DNA of 64,000 bases. It comes from Oscarella lobularis. Its lineage: Eukaryota > Porifera > Homoscleromorpha > Homosclerophorida > Oscarellidae. Under the pieces are notes generated by a model that saw nothing but the letters and a program-made list of their open reading frames with translations, ran no database searches and was not told the DNA's origin. The DNA lies in NCBI RefSeq assembly GCF_947507565.1, contig NC_089175.1, positions 6,437,733 through 6,501,732 on the forward strand, read 5' to 3'. This document shows positions 1-10,700 of the stretch, piece after piece. Within the stretch, counting starts at the first letter, position 1. Every line of letters starts with the position of its first letter. The position numbers were made by a program, and so were the translations under genes.

Positions 1-3000
1 GGTCAATTAGAAAGCGCAAAGCAACTTCTTCGAATGGGATTCAGTGTCAATAAATCTAATCATGTATTAGAACCTGAGAGAAAGCCAAAAGCTTTTGTTC
101 ATGTCTTTTCAGGAAGGCAAAACGTCACTTCATTGGGCGTGTCTGAAAGGTCAAGCTAAAATTGCTGATTTTCTAATTTCATCTGGAGCTTTAATAGAAG
201 CTGTAGATAGGGTATTAATTTATTAACAATTTGTAAATAATTTTGTCACGGTTTGACTTAAGGACGGATACACGCCTTTTCTTCGTTCCGTTTATAATGG
301 ATGCTCAGAAACAATGAATGTTCTTATTAACTATTCTTGCAAACTTTCAGCAAAATGCAACGTGAGTAGTAACCGATACCCATTATTTGCTAATCAGTTT
401 AGCAAAATAGGATGGAAAAGAGGCTCTAATACTTTCAATTCAAAAAAGTCACTTTGATATCACAAAAAAGCTTGTTGAAATAGGATGCAGTATAGATGAA
501 CCTGATCACGTACAGTACTGGAACGCTAAAGAAATGTATAAGAAGTTGATTTTTGTGAATGCTCAGGTTGGATGCAATGCACTTCATTGGGCGTGTCAGG
601 AAGGACACGTCGAAACAGTAAAACTTCTAATTTCATCTGGAGCTGATATAGAGGCTTTGGATAAGGTTTGGATTTATTGAATATACGGGGAAAAATCTAG
701 CTTTGGTATTATAGTGGGGATGGACGCCTTTTTTACGCGCCGTTTCAATTGGAAATTTAAATGTCGTGGCAGCTCTTATTCATCGTGATTGCAACATTTT
801 TGCAAAAGACAAAGTAAGAAATCACTGAAACACACGTAATGATTTCCTAATAATAATCTATGATGAATGTAGAATGGTGATGGAGCCTTGGCTCTTTCAA
901 GTCTTATGGGTCATTTGAATATCACAAAACAACTTGTTGGAATGGGACTAAGTGTCAATGAACGTCATAAGGTATTAAAAAGAGTGATTATGATTAAGAA
1001 AACTCATTATTTATTATTTATATGTGAATGCTCAGAATGGTTTTACTTGCCTTCATTTGGCATGTCAAGAAGGACACGTTCAAATTGCTAAATATCTTAT
1101 TTCAGCTGGAGCTAATGAGAAAGCAAATAATAAAGTAACAGTTTTCTTTAAGTATAAATATTTTTTGACTTTGGGAATAGTTTGGTAGAACGCCTCTTCT
1201 TGAAGCTGATTTTAACAAGCAATACACTGTCGTTGCAGCTCTTAGACAAAATAAAAAGGAATTTTGCCAGTCAGAGGTACGTCTGCTATAAGCCACTGAC
1301 GTAACTACATTTAATACATCATGAGGCAGTTTGGGGTTACATTCTATTAATAAGACCTTCATTTGCTTTGCAGGCCGATGGATCTTTTTCCGAAGCAGGC
1401 TATGCAATTTTGGCAGAGGAAGAACGTTGGATTGAGAGCAATGGTAACAGAAGAAGCCGAAGGAACGACGACCGTTCTCAAAAAATTTACGACGAGGCTC
1501 TAAAACGCGGCTCCGTAACAGCGAATCGTTCTCGTGTCATTGTCGCTGGTCAAGACGGTGCTGGCAAGTCGTGTCTTGTTGATTCTCTTCTAAACAGACC
1601 TTTTGAGAATAATAAAGCAAGCACAGAAGGAGCAGCTGTGGAAATGACGCACACTTCAACAAGAGGCTGGGTTGCGACTGACAGCAAGGATCACTTAGAT
1701 CCGCTTATTGCACAAGGCGTCTATCGCAGCATGAATCGGAAGTTTTCGACGTGGAAAAGCTCGCAAGAAAGCTTTTCTGAATTATCAGATGATTTCACTA
1801 AATCATCAAATGATCTCGCAGAAGACATCGACTCCGAGTCAGAAAACGAATCTGAGCGTTTAACCAACCCTTTCACAGGATTGGATACTGGCGAACCGGT
1901 AGAACTAGTAGAATCGTTAGCAGAAGATTTGAAAGCGGTTGGCTTTGAAGCGAAAACGCTCACGGCTAACCAGCAACAATTGGTAACCACTTTTCTCGCG
2001 AATAAACCAAGTGAAGAAGAGCTTAAACGTAGCAAGGGAGTTCGCGATATCTGGGATTTGGGTGGACAAGAAGTCTATCTCGCCACACATTCGGCACTCA
2101 TGCCGGACAGCGGTGGTTTTGGGCTGTCTGTATACATGGTGGTAATAGACATCTCAAAAGCACTGTCCGATAAAGCTGAGTCCTTTCATCGATCGTCGGA
2201 TGGCGAAGTCATAGACCAGCAAAACGATTTGGGATGGATTCGCACCAACGGAGATTTTCCACTTTACTGGTTTAGTTCAATCACGTCAGCCCACGAAGAG
2301 ATGACTATGGGGGAGCATTGGCTAGGCAAAGACGAAGAGGTGGCTCCACCTCCTGTCTTTGTCATCGCCTCTCACCGAGACGTCTTAGACAGCGACAAGG
2401 AAACATTTCCCGATTCAGTGTCAGTGGAAAAGTGGCTGAAGAAGCAAGGAAAACTGTTTGAGCAACTTATTAGCGACAGCGACTTCCTGAAACACATCGT
2501 CGTGCCAAACAGACACGGTGACAGGAAAGACTTCAAAGAAATGTCTCATTTCTTCAAGAGAATATTTCTAATAGACAATACGGTTTCCGGTTCAGGGTGT
2601 CCTTGTAAAAGCGTTAAAGAAATTCGAGAACGAGTCGATCGCATGACAACGACTTACTGGAACAAAAGGAAAGAGCAGCCTTTATTTTGGGTTTACCTTG
2701 AAATTCTTCTGTTTCGTTGGAGTAAAGTCATGAAAACGGTCTTGGCTAAAGTAGACGAAATAGCAAAGCTAGCTCAGCATCCAAAAATTTGCAATATTTC
2801 CAGTCGCGAAGAAGTCCTTGTGGCGCTGAAATATCTCGCGAATGTTGGAGCTATTCTCTATTACCCAGAAATAGACGGTTTGAAAGATGTCGTTTTTACG
2901 GAACCTAAGTGGGTAATCAAAGCTCTGTCAGCGTTTGTGACAGCGGCAGAGCCCGGTCCAATGATGATGCCGAAGTGGAACACTCTGAAAGAGAAAGGAA

Positions 3001-4212
3001 TAATGTCGAATGACTTGATGAACTATCGTCTAAAGCAAATGCGAGATAAATGTAGCGATTTGACAGGTATTGATCCTGACAGTATTGAAGAAGAAAATAA
3101 GCCAATTTTACGACTTCTGAAACTTCTTGACGTAATCACGCCGGTTTCAGAATCGCCCCAATCTGACTTCTATGTACCTTCAATGCTCAAAACGTCGCTT
3201 CTCTATCCCTCTACTTGCTGGAAGCGTCTCACTCTTTCCGACTCGCCATGTGACTCTATCCCAGCTCCTCTTATTGTGGTTCCGACGAAACTAAAATTTG
3301 TCCCGGAATGCATCTTTTTCCGCCTAATAACCCGCTTTCTAAGAATATATCCGAATAGACCCCGACTTTCACGTCATCAGTGCGTCTTCCTCGTTCGAGA
3401 TGAGAACTCGCATGTTGAAGGTATACGCAACAACAACAATTTTTTAGGTGCAAAAATATGATTTTATTTTTTGTTTCCAGTTGAAGTTGAGTTGTTGTAT
3501 CAAGCCCGAGGTAAATGGGTCGCTCTGACGATTCATTTTATTAATGATGAAGAAAAGGCAAAAAAGAAAGGCGATAAGTTCCTGCCTTCAATCAAGAATC
3601 AGTTTTCCCAACATTTGAAAAGCGTTTGCCGGCAAGGAACAAAAGGCTTCAAGTATTGCATTTGCTGTCAAATAAAAAAAGCAGTTTGTATCGATAAAGA
3701 ATTTGGCATTGATTTCAATACTCTTCCTGTGATTGATGAAGAGGATTCGCCAATATTTTCCAACTTCTATAGTCCGTTTGATGTCCCGTTGCCTGTAAAG
3801 CAAGAAGAGTTCTTAAGAATTAACTGCTGGTTTGAACGTCCGCCTGTTAATACTACCGATAATAGACTTTCATGCCAGGGTATGACAGCGGAATTGCATT
3901 TGCCTTGATAATGCTGTCTTGTTTCTTTCAGATGCACTTCCCAAGGTGATCGACGGCTATCTCATTCGCGCTGTCGCGACTCTAGCCAAAGCGAAATGGG
4001 AACAGCTCGCTGTTTTTCTGGGAAAACAAGCTAGTGACATATCGCAGTATCAAGAAAAGTCAAAGGATTATTTTGTTCGGGCCCTGTTGGTCATAGAAGA
4101 TTGGAATAAAGAAAACGGTAGAGAGGCAACAGCAAATGCTCTTATTCGAGCTTGCGAAAAGTGCGGCATTCATAGAGATAACATTGAAGCGGCTTGCAAG
4201 GAACAGTCGTAA
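1..4212 (+). CDS. Ankyrin-Roc-COR-Death protein (ROCO 1), 5' end outside window
   Basis: Predicted intracellular signalling GTPase. Coding exons: 1-63 (partial), 113-211, 263-361, 411-509, 567-665, 715-813, 873-971, 1036-1134, 1181-1276, 1374-3420, 3481-3879 and 3932-4212; all junctions are GT-AG and phases agree. Each small exon (usually 99 bp) encodes one ankyrin repeat, eight plus a partial one being visible. The large exon holds a Roc GTPase with P-loop GQDGAGKS (about 1549-1572), G3 WDLGGQE (about 2056) and a G4-like SHRD, followed by COR. The last exon encodes a Death domain ending at TAA 4210-4212. The order resembles DAPK1 without its kinase, but any kinase exons would lie left of the window. 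About 165 residues separate P-loop and G3, far more than in Ras, so Roc carries a large insertion. Role in cell-death or immune signalling is inferred from domains only. Confidence 0.88.
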
Positions 4213-5228
4213 GAACTTAGTATTTTGAGGCATCCTATATTCACTGTTTTTTTGTTAGGCTAGGCTCTCAAGGCCAGTCACTTCCGTCACCGAGTTCTTC
4301 CCCCGCTACGCGAAGAAAAACGAGTTGCGGCGGTAAACGCCGTTTGCCCTTTTGGTTGAGTTGCATCCACTTCGATTGACGGCGTATACGTGTCTAGTGT
4401 GGCGTGTGTATGCCCTTGTATGTCATGATTTACACGGTGTATATGCCCTGTAGAAGTGAGTCATCTCTATCTGTCTATTGATTGTTCTTGTATGTGGCTT
4501 TTCCTTGCGTTTCTGAATATATATATGATCGTATTTAATGGAATCATAGATGAGGGAATCAAGTTCGTAGCACCGTGATTTGTAGTGCACTCCATAAGGA
4601 AACTAACGCATATATCATACCACTGACCGCTTGTTTGCTTGCTTTTTTTTCAGGTAGGCCGGTAAGACACATGCACACAGCTAACGATGTTATGGTACTT
4701 TCGCCACTGCCGTCGCCAATTTGTTTTCGACAAATGCCGTCGCCTATTTAATCAGTCTTCCACAAATTCCGTCGCCCAATTGTCAAAGACAAATGCCGTC
4801 GCCCTTCTTTCAAAGAAAATTGTCTGCCTCACGGCGTTTTACGTCCAATCGCGAACTGAAGCGTTTGGAGTAAAAAATTAAAAAAAAATTAATTACGTGG
4901 AAGGATGCAGTGTGGCTATATGTATCTTGCTAAAATGATGTTTCTCGTAAGTTTGCCGTCTTTGAAGCGCAGCCTACAATAATTTGTCACGAGGTTGGAC
5001 ACATGGAGGCGGCGATCAAAGCATCATATGGATTGATCGAATGGTTTCTAGGCTCGAATCGATGCTTGCGTGTAACTGCTGTTATTTTGGCAGTAGCATG
5101 TTGCTTTGCGAGCTGAGCTGAAGGAGTGGATTGCCGTCTTCCTTAGGTTGGCAGACAGCGAAGGGCAGATCGAATTAATTAATTTTGTCAAATCACTCCT
5201 TGCAGGCACGCGACCAATTAGACGGTGA
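4213..5228. other. Intergenic stretch with a short degenerate tandem repeat
   Basis: No convincing gene seen. At about 4695-4815 a unit of roughly 30 bp containing TGCCGTCGCC recurs about four times with variable spacers, some copies beginning ACAAATGCCGTCGCC. An ORF across it (4687-4881) is probably a by-product of the repeat. The rest is AT-rich sequence with no recognised signal. Confidence 0.5.
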
Positions 5229-6145
5229 CACGCCTACTGGAGGACAACCGGGACTTGCCAAACGCATAAAAGAGCCCGAAACTCTACTTTCCTTCCCTAT
5301 TACAGAGCTGCCCTGACAAGATCAGAGAGTACTCGTCTATACGAAGAAAAAGGGCAACTCGCGAAAGGCGTCGATCCTTCGCAAAGCCATTACGCGAGTG
5401 GGCGGATAACATCGACAAGTGGCCGGCGATTACAGGGACGTATTCGATCATAGCGCCAAGCTCATACACGAGTGAGGTCTTCCTGAATTACCGAAATATC
5501 AAGTGCTACCAGCGATTTCTTTCGAAATGCGTCGGATCGTTGTTTGACACGCCTGTCGCTGAAAATCGCCGTCGAATCGTTGCAGTAAAGGTAGGCTAAT
5601 ACGTTTCGTGTCATCTATGGGCTTTGTGCTAGTTTTGTGAGTATTACTCTGGCGGAAAACTTGAAAAAAATATGTCTGAGAACCTCAGGCTGCAGTATCC
5701 GTGGACTCATTCTGGAGTATTTTTGCAAGTTTTCCGCCAGAATGGTACTCACAAAGTCCCTAGATGACACGAAAACGAATTAGCCTACTTTTACTGCAAT
5801 GATTCGGAGGCGATTTTCAGCGACAGACGTGTCAAACAACGATCCGACCCATTTCGAAAGAAATCGCTTGTAGCAGTTGATATTTCGGTAATTCAGGAAG
5901 ACCTCACTTGTGTATGAGCTTGGCGCTATGATCGAATACGTCCCTGTAATCGCCGGCCACTTGTCGATGTTATCCGCCCACTCGCGTAATGGCTTTGCGA
6001 AGGATCGACGCCTTTCGCGAGTTGCCCTTTTTCTTCGTATAGACGAGTACTCTCTGATCTTGTCACGGCAGCTCTGTAATTGGGAAGGAAAGTAGTGTTT
6101 CGGGCCGTTTTATGCGTGTGACAAGTCCCGGTTGTACTCCAGCAC
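5229..6145. repeat. Long inverted repeat (foldback) with exon-like arms
   Basis: The left arm (about 5229-5670) and right arm (about 5722-6145) are reverse complements at high identity, around a loop of about 50 bp. Each arm carries a 285-base open frame flanked by a plausible splice acceptor (TTACAG) and donor (GTAGGC): 5306-5590 on plus and 6073-5789 on minus. Between the two frames I count about seven amino-acid changes and two silent changes, roughly what drift without selection gives, so coding is not proven. I do not recognise the predicted peptide. The 61-residue ORFs at 5284-5469 (minus) and 5910-6095 (plus) are antisense shadows of the arms. No clear target-site duplication was found. 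Confidence 0.85.
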
Positions 6146-6480
6146 GTGAGCTATCGTTGACTCCCACGCCAACTGCAAGGGGTCTATATATGACGATCCT
6201 CACAAAAGGGTTCTGCCTCACTCTTACTGGTCGAAATGTCTTGAAGTCTTAGCTTGTACTCACCTAAGTGACGTTAGAGCGAGTTGAATAAAGTTACGCT
6301 TCGAAACGACTGCTTTTCCCTAATGGAGCCCTGATTTTCTAAAAAATAGGTAAACGCAATCTTTTTCGCACGCTTAACTTGCTACGTCAGTCGTTTCGAC
6401 GAAGGAATTTTCTCGCTCTACAAAAAAGTAGGAAACCTTATCACGTGACATGGAGTAGGGTCCCGTACAATTTTCGAGGA
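6146..6480. other. Intergenic, nothing recognised
   Basis: No ORF, repeat or regulatory motif that I can support between the inverted repeat and the RhoGEF remnant. Confidence 0.4.
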
Positions 6481-6484
6481 GTGA

Positions 6485-6670
6485 TCTAAACAGAATTCCC
6501 GTTCCTCGTCCCTCCGGATGTAAGCCAGCGTTGGAATTTGATTCACTTCCATTCACGACGTCATTCTGCAGATATCTAGAGACGGGGGCCCCGTCTTGTC
6601 TGCCGAGATGTTTTTTTGTTTAGGCGGATCTGCTGGGAGAGGAGACGTCCGAGCTGTGCATGTGCCGTGT
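6485..6670 (+). pseudogene. Decayed PDZ-RhoGEF fragment, copy 0
   Basis: Short remnant of the fragment repeated further right. It keeps the upstream signature (CTCCGGATGTAAG; TCTAGAGACGGGGGCCCCGT) and the start of the second PDZ exon after TTTAG (GCGGATCTGCTGGGAGAG). The first PDZ exon between them is deleted. It cannot code for a PDZ domain. It shows that the duplicated unit extends left of SNTX-GTPase gene A. Confidence 0.65.
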
Positions 6671-6954
6671 GGATCAGCTCCCCTGGTAAGAAAGAATCCG
6701 AACCTAGAGAGGAACGCCCCCTGTAAGTCTAAGCTGGAATCACGCACGTTTTGATTCGACTGAAACTTCCTTCACGAGGCGTACGACACGGTTCAAGGAA
6801 TTCAAAGCACTGCGCTCAAAAACATGAACTCAACAACAGATAGTGATACTCAAAAAGTCACAGACTTGATTGTTTACAAATGCATTTTCATAATGAATTC
6901 GTACGGGGTCACGTGATGCTAATGCCAACCACACAACGACATACAAGTGGTAGA

Positions 6955-7146
6955 CTACTTTTCGTCGGCCACAGCATCAGCCCCTACTCCGCCGATCACA
7001 GCTCCGACTGCAGCTCCGACAATGCATCCGAGAGGGACTATCCCGCCTGAAGCGGCTCCCGCTGCAAGCATGCCTGTTAGTCCAAATAAAAATCCCGCGG
7101 TCCCTCCTGCGGCTTGTCCGGATGTAACCAGTTTGTTGTCACTCAT
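6955..7146 (-). CDS. Small glycine-zipper membrane-like protein (63 aa)
   Basis: A 63-codon frame starts MSDNKLVTSGQ and continues with a Gly/Ala-rich hydrophobic stretch (residues about 10-57) spaced in GxxxG/AxxxG fashion, as in glycine-zipper proteins that form tight helical hairpins in membranes. It ends in a short acidic tail. A TATATA element lies at 7214-7219 on the same strand, about 70 bp upstream of the start, consistent with transcription on minus. A broken copy sits at 53745-53935, also with its TATA-like element. The plus-strand ORF over the same bases (6947-7189) is Pro/Ala-rich and looks like a shadow. Function unknown; that the gene is real is moderately supported. Confidence 0.55.
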   Translation of the reverse strand: MSDNKLVTSGQAAGGTAGFLFGLTGMLAAGAASGGIVPLGCIVGAAVGAVIGGVGADAVADEK

Positions 7147-7212
7147 GACTCATGCACTTGTAGCTCGGTATGATCGAGGGAACAACTGAGAGAGATGCTG
7201 GGCTGGTGTTGA

Positions 7213-7219
7213 ATATATA
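7213..7219 (-). promoter_or_regulatory. TATA-like element for the glycine-zipper gene
   Basis: TATATA on the minus strand, about 70 bp upstream of the minus-strand ATG. The element is also present beside the pseudogene copy near 53960. Confidence 0.45.
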
Positions 7220-7403
7220 CGAATGCAGTTCCGTTCTTTCGTTGTTCATTGTTTATGTACCGTTTGTAAGCCCTAATCGAATTTAGAATCATTCAATTTT
7301 ATTTTATACACGGAAAAGCGCCGAAACTACACTGTGCGAGAATCAAAGCATGCAGACAAGCGTAACGTGTTTTATATTTATATTGCATGCGTTCGATGGA
7401 GCG

Positions 7404-7556
7404 CTACCAGAACGACTTGGCAAATTTAGCTCGAAGGTTTGCTGCTCCGCCTCCAATTCCTCCGAAGGTGCGTCCGACGCTGCCCCCGATAACGCTACTT
7501 ATAAAAAAGCAGTTTGGGAGGTGCTTGGCTGCATATTCATCTCCAGCGTCTGCACC
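7404..7556 (-). pseudogene. Possible second glycine-rich fragment (50 codons)
   Basis: An open minus-strand stretch ends in TGG TAG. It encodes a Gly-rich segment (VIGGSVGRTFGGIGGGAA) followed by a short basic tail. It has no start codon of its own, is preceded by an acceptor-like AAAG, and lies just upstream of the TATA box of SNTX gene A. It could be a terminal exon or a relic of another glycine-zipper gene. Confidence 0.25.
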
Positions 7557-7704
7557 TTTAATTAATTAAAGCCTATTGTTTGGTACTTTCACTTTTCACC
7601 TGTGTTGTTAGGTACTTTGACCTTGCTCGTGGCCCCATTGCGGTTTTCCTGCATGCTATATAGAAAGTGCAGGCATTTTCCATGCATGCACTTTCGTTTT
7701 ACGG

Positions 7705-7713
7705 TATATATAA
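7705..7713 (+). promoter_or_regulatory. TATA box of SNTX-GTPase gene A
   Basis: TATATATAA 63 bp before the ATG of gene A, a normal distance for a TATA-driven start site near 7735 with a short 5' UTR. Confidence 0.6.
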
Positions 7714-7767
7714 GAAGGAAGTTTCCTATTCATCTCTCAACGTCAGTGCAAGGCAGCGACTCGAAGA

Positions 7768-10700
7768 ATGTCTTCCAACATGAGCGATGCCGACAAAGCC
7801 CAACCGATCGTCCTTCCGTCATTGGGAAACGAGTACGAACTCGGACAGTTCTACAACGCGAACGCGAACAAGTTTTACGACGGCTACTCCGCATGGGACT
7901 CCGAGCAGGTGACGAAAACGCAGCGCATCGACGACGACGACAAGTCGCACACCGAGTTCTCCTTGTCGACGAACGACGACAAGCGCAACGAGAACGCGGG
8001 GCTCGACGTTGAGGGATCCGTTTCTTTGAAGCTCGCCTTGTTTTCGGTGACGGGCTCGGCGAAGTACTTGAACGAGACGAAGTCGCACGCGTACGAGGCG
8101 CGCGTCGGCGCCACGTGCCGGGTGAAGACGCGCGAGAGGTGGATGCCCATGGAGCAGATGATGGACTTGAAGTACGACATGGTGCTCGAGAATCCCGACT
8201 TCACCCACTTCGTTTCGAAAGTCGTTGAAGGCGGCCAAGCCCACATAACGTTCAGTAAGAAATGTTCCAGTTCCGAAGAAGAGAGCCAGCTCAAAGGAGC
8301 GCTCGCCGGCACCTTGAGGAAGTTCGTTACCGTCGAGGGTAGCCTCGCCCTGGACAAGAAAGACGAGGTGAAGAAGCAGCAGTCGTCGTGCGAAGTCAAG
8401 CTGACAGGCGATTACAATCCTACGAATCCAATAGTGACGTTCGCAGATGCAGTCGAAGAGGCCGCGCGCTTGCCTCAACGACTCCAAGGAAAGACGCACA
8501 CGTTGACGGTGCACCTCCTGCCCGTTCATATGCTCGACTCGCGCGCCTTGCGCATTTGCAGATCTCTAGATCGAACGGACATGTCCGACGTGTCTGCTAT
8601 GCTCGACGATCTTCTTCAAGCTCGTCTCGAACTTGATTATGCCAGCAAAGAAGTCGTCAATAAAAAATGGTTTCCCAACATCTACAAGCAAGTGCAGAGT
8701 ACGGAAAAACACCTGAAGAACGCTGAAATTGCTTTCAAGAACGTGTGCACGAAAATCCTTCCTCAGCTTCGAGGTGCTCGAGCCTTAGACGAGAGCACGC
8801 CGATACTGAAAGTGAGATTGCGAAATGCGATTAAAGAAGCAGGTAATGCAGTGAAATTAGCAAATCGTTTTGTGGAAGCGAAGAAGACAGAGAAGATGAT
8901 GGTGGATCGCATACTAATAGCCGCGCAAGACAATCAGATAATCAACGACCTGACAAATGAAGAATCGACCAAATCTCATTGCCTGAGTCTCTCGCTAGCG
9001 GCGGTTGACACGAAGAAGCATTGCTTGCAGAAAAAGTTACGTGGTTGCGAAAAACTGATCGCTTTGTGTCTGAACGGCAGTGAGCTCGCAGCAGATGACG
9101 ATGATGACGACGATGACGACGACGATGACCAAGACGACGACTATGCCGAGTGGTTTGAGAATGACTCTGTAGTGCGAAACATCTACTCAAACCTCGACTT
9201 CCTTGGAGAAAGGAAGAAAATCAACGAAGAGGGAAAGGTGCTCAATGGTATGAAGTATTGCATCGGTCGCGTTGCCAAGATCACGCAACCTCGCAAGATC
9301 GCTGTAGCTTGCGGTAACGTCGTCGTGGTGGACGAGCACGGAATGATACGCGAAGCCTTTTTCCACGGCCAGCCTACTGGCGTCCGCGCAAAGGAGGAGA
9401 AGAAGGGAGAGCGACCGCTCGTCTGCGTGCAGTGGAACGATGAGAGCTCAGGCGACGATATTGCCAAGTGCCGTATCACGTACTGGAAAATCTGTGACGA
9501 CACCGAAAAGCCTTCTAGCGATGACGAAAACTTTACTCGCCGAACGAGCCGGCATAAAGACATTGAAATCAAGACTTCTTCAACCGTTATTTTACCGGAA
9601 GGGCTCCTTGAAGACGGATGCTACTACGGCTTGTCTGTCCAGACCTTCTCCGATTTCGTGGGTTTGTCGTCGTCTTCCGATGCAGTTGTGCTTCAGACGA
9701 GTCGAGCGCCGTCTATCGTGTCTAAGATCGTGGAATTCTACAGAGTCGGTCAAAAGAAGTCCATTCTGAGATCTGGATGGGAACTGGACAAAAAGACTAA
9801 TTTCTTGGTCGTTGGGCGCCAAACGGACGAGCGTTGCACAAGGAGAGACCTTAAGACGGGGAACGTCGCTGTTGATCTGGTTGACGTTATGCCCGAGTAT
9901 GAACCCTATATTCAGGCTCCGAAAGATGACAAAGATGCAAAAGTCGTACTGATGACGGGTGAAAGCGGTCACGGCAAGAGCACTCACATCAACGGTTTCT
10001 TCAATTGGATTTTCAGAATTTCACCACATGATCCTATCCGACTTTTACTCGTTGATGACCGCAAGCACAGCGGCCTGCACTCTGTCACGAAGAAGATCAC
10101 GGTGTACCGAATCCGGCCTCATACTGGTTGCAGGATCAATAAGCCGCTCTACCTGATTGACAGTCCGGGTTTCGGCGATACGGAGGGCATCGAAGCCGAC
10201 GAGTACGTTGCTCGGACGTACAGGGCGCTCTTCCAGCTTATTACCAAAATCAACTGCGTCGCCCTTGCGATGCGTGCCACCGAAAATCGTTGCGGTCCAA
10301 AGACGAAAGCTGTCCTGCACAACATCCTTCACCAGTTTGGCGTGAACGTGAAAGAAAACATCATAGCGCTGCTGACGTTTGCTGACGCCGCAAAGCCACC
10401 CGCTTTGCTCGCACTCGGTGAAGTGAAAGTACCTTTACGTCAGAGCGTGAAGATTAACAACGCTTCATTTGTGTGTGGTGGCGAAACCGCGACATCAGAA
10501 GCCGCAACATCAGAGGCTAAGCAAGATGGCAATGACAGCAAAGAGTTCAACGAGTTATATTGGCGCCTGTACGAGACAGGAAACAGAAGAATGTTTGAAG
10601 CTATTGAGGGCCTCGTTTCCGTTTCTGCAGGACAGAGCGCGGAGGTAACAGAAGAGCGTACAAAGTTGAACGGGCACCTGTCCTTTCTCCGCGGGTCTAT

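Noticed and set aside
5284-6095. Two identical-looking 61-residue ORFs (MYELGAM...)
   Set aside because: They are the antisense of the two foldback arms; their similarity is explained by the inverted repeat.
6947-7189. Plus-strand 80-codon Pro/Ala-rich ORF
   Set aside because: Overlaps the minus-strand glycine-zipper frame, which has a better-placed TATA box and a sensible composition.
7819-8529. 236-codon minus-strand ORF over gene A (similar ones at 29334-29798, 35010-35540, 48348-48905, 60908-61432)
   Set aside because: Antisense shadows of the strongly coding SNTX region. They recur only because the plus-strand genes are paralogs, and they are Arg/Val/Leu-rich with no domain.
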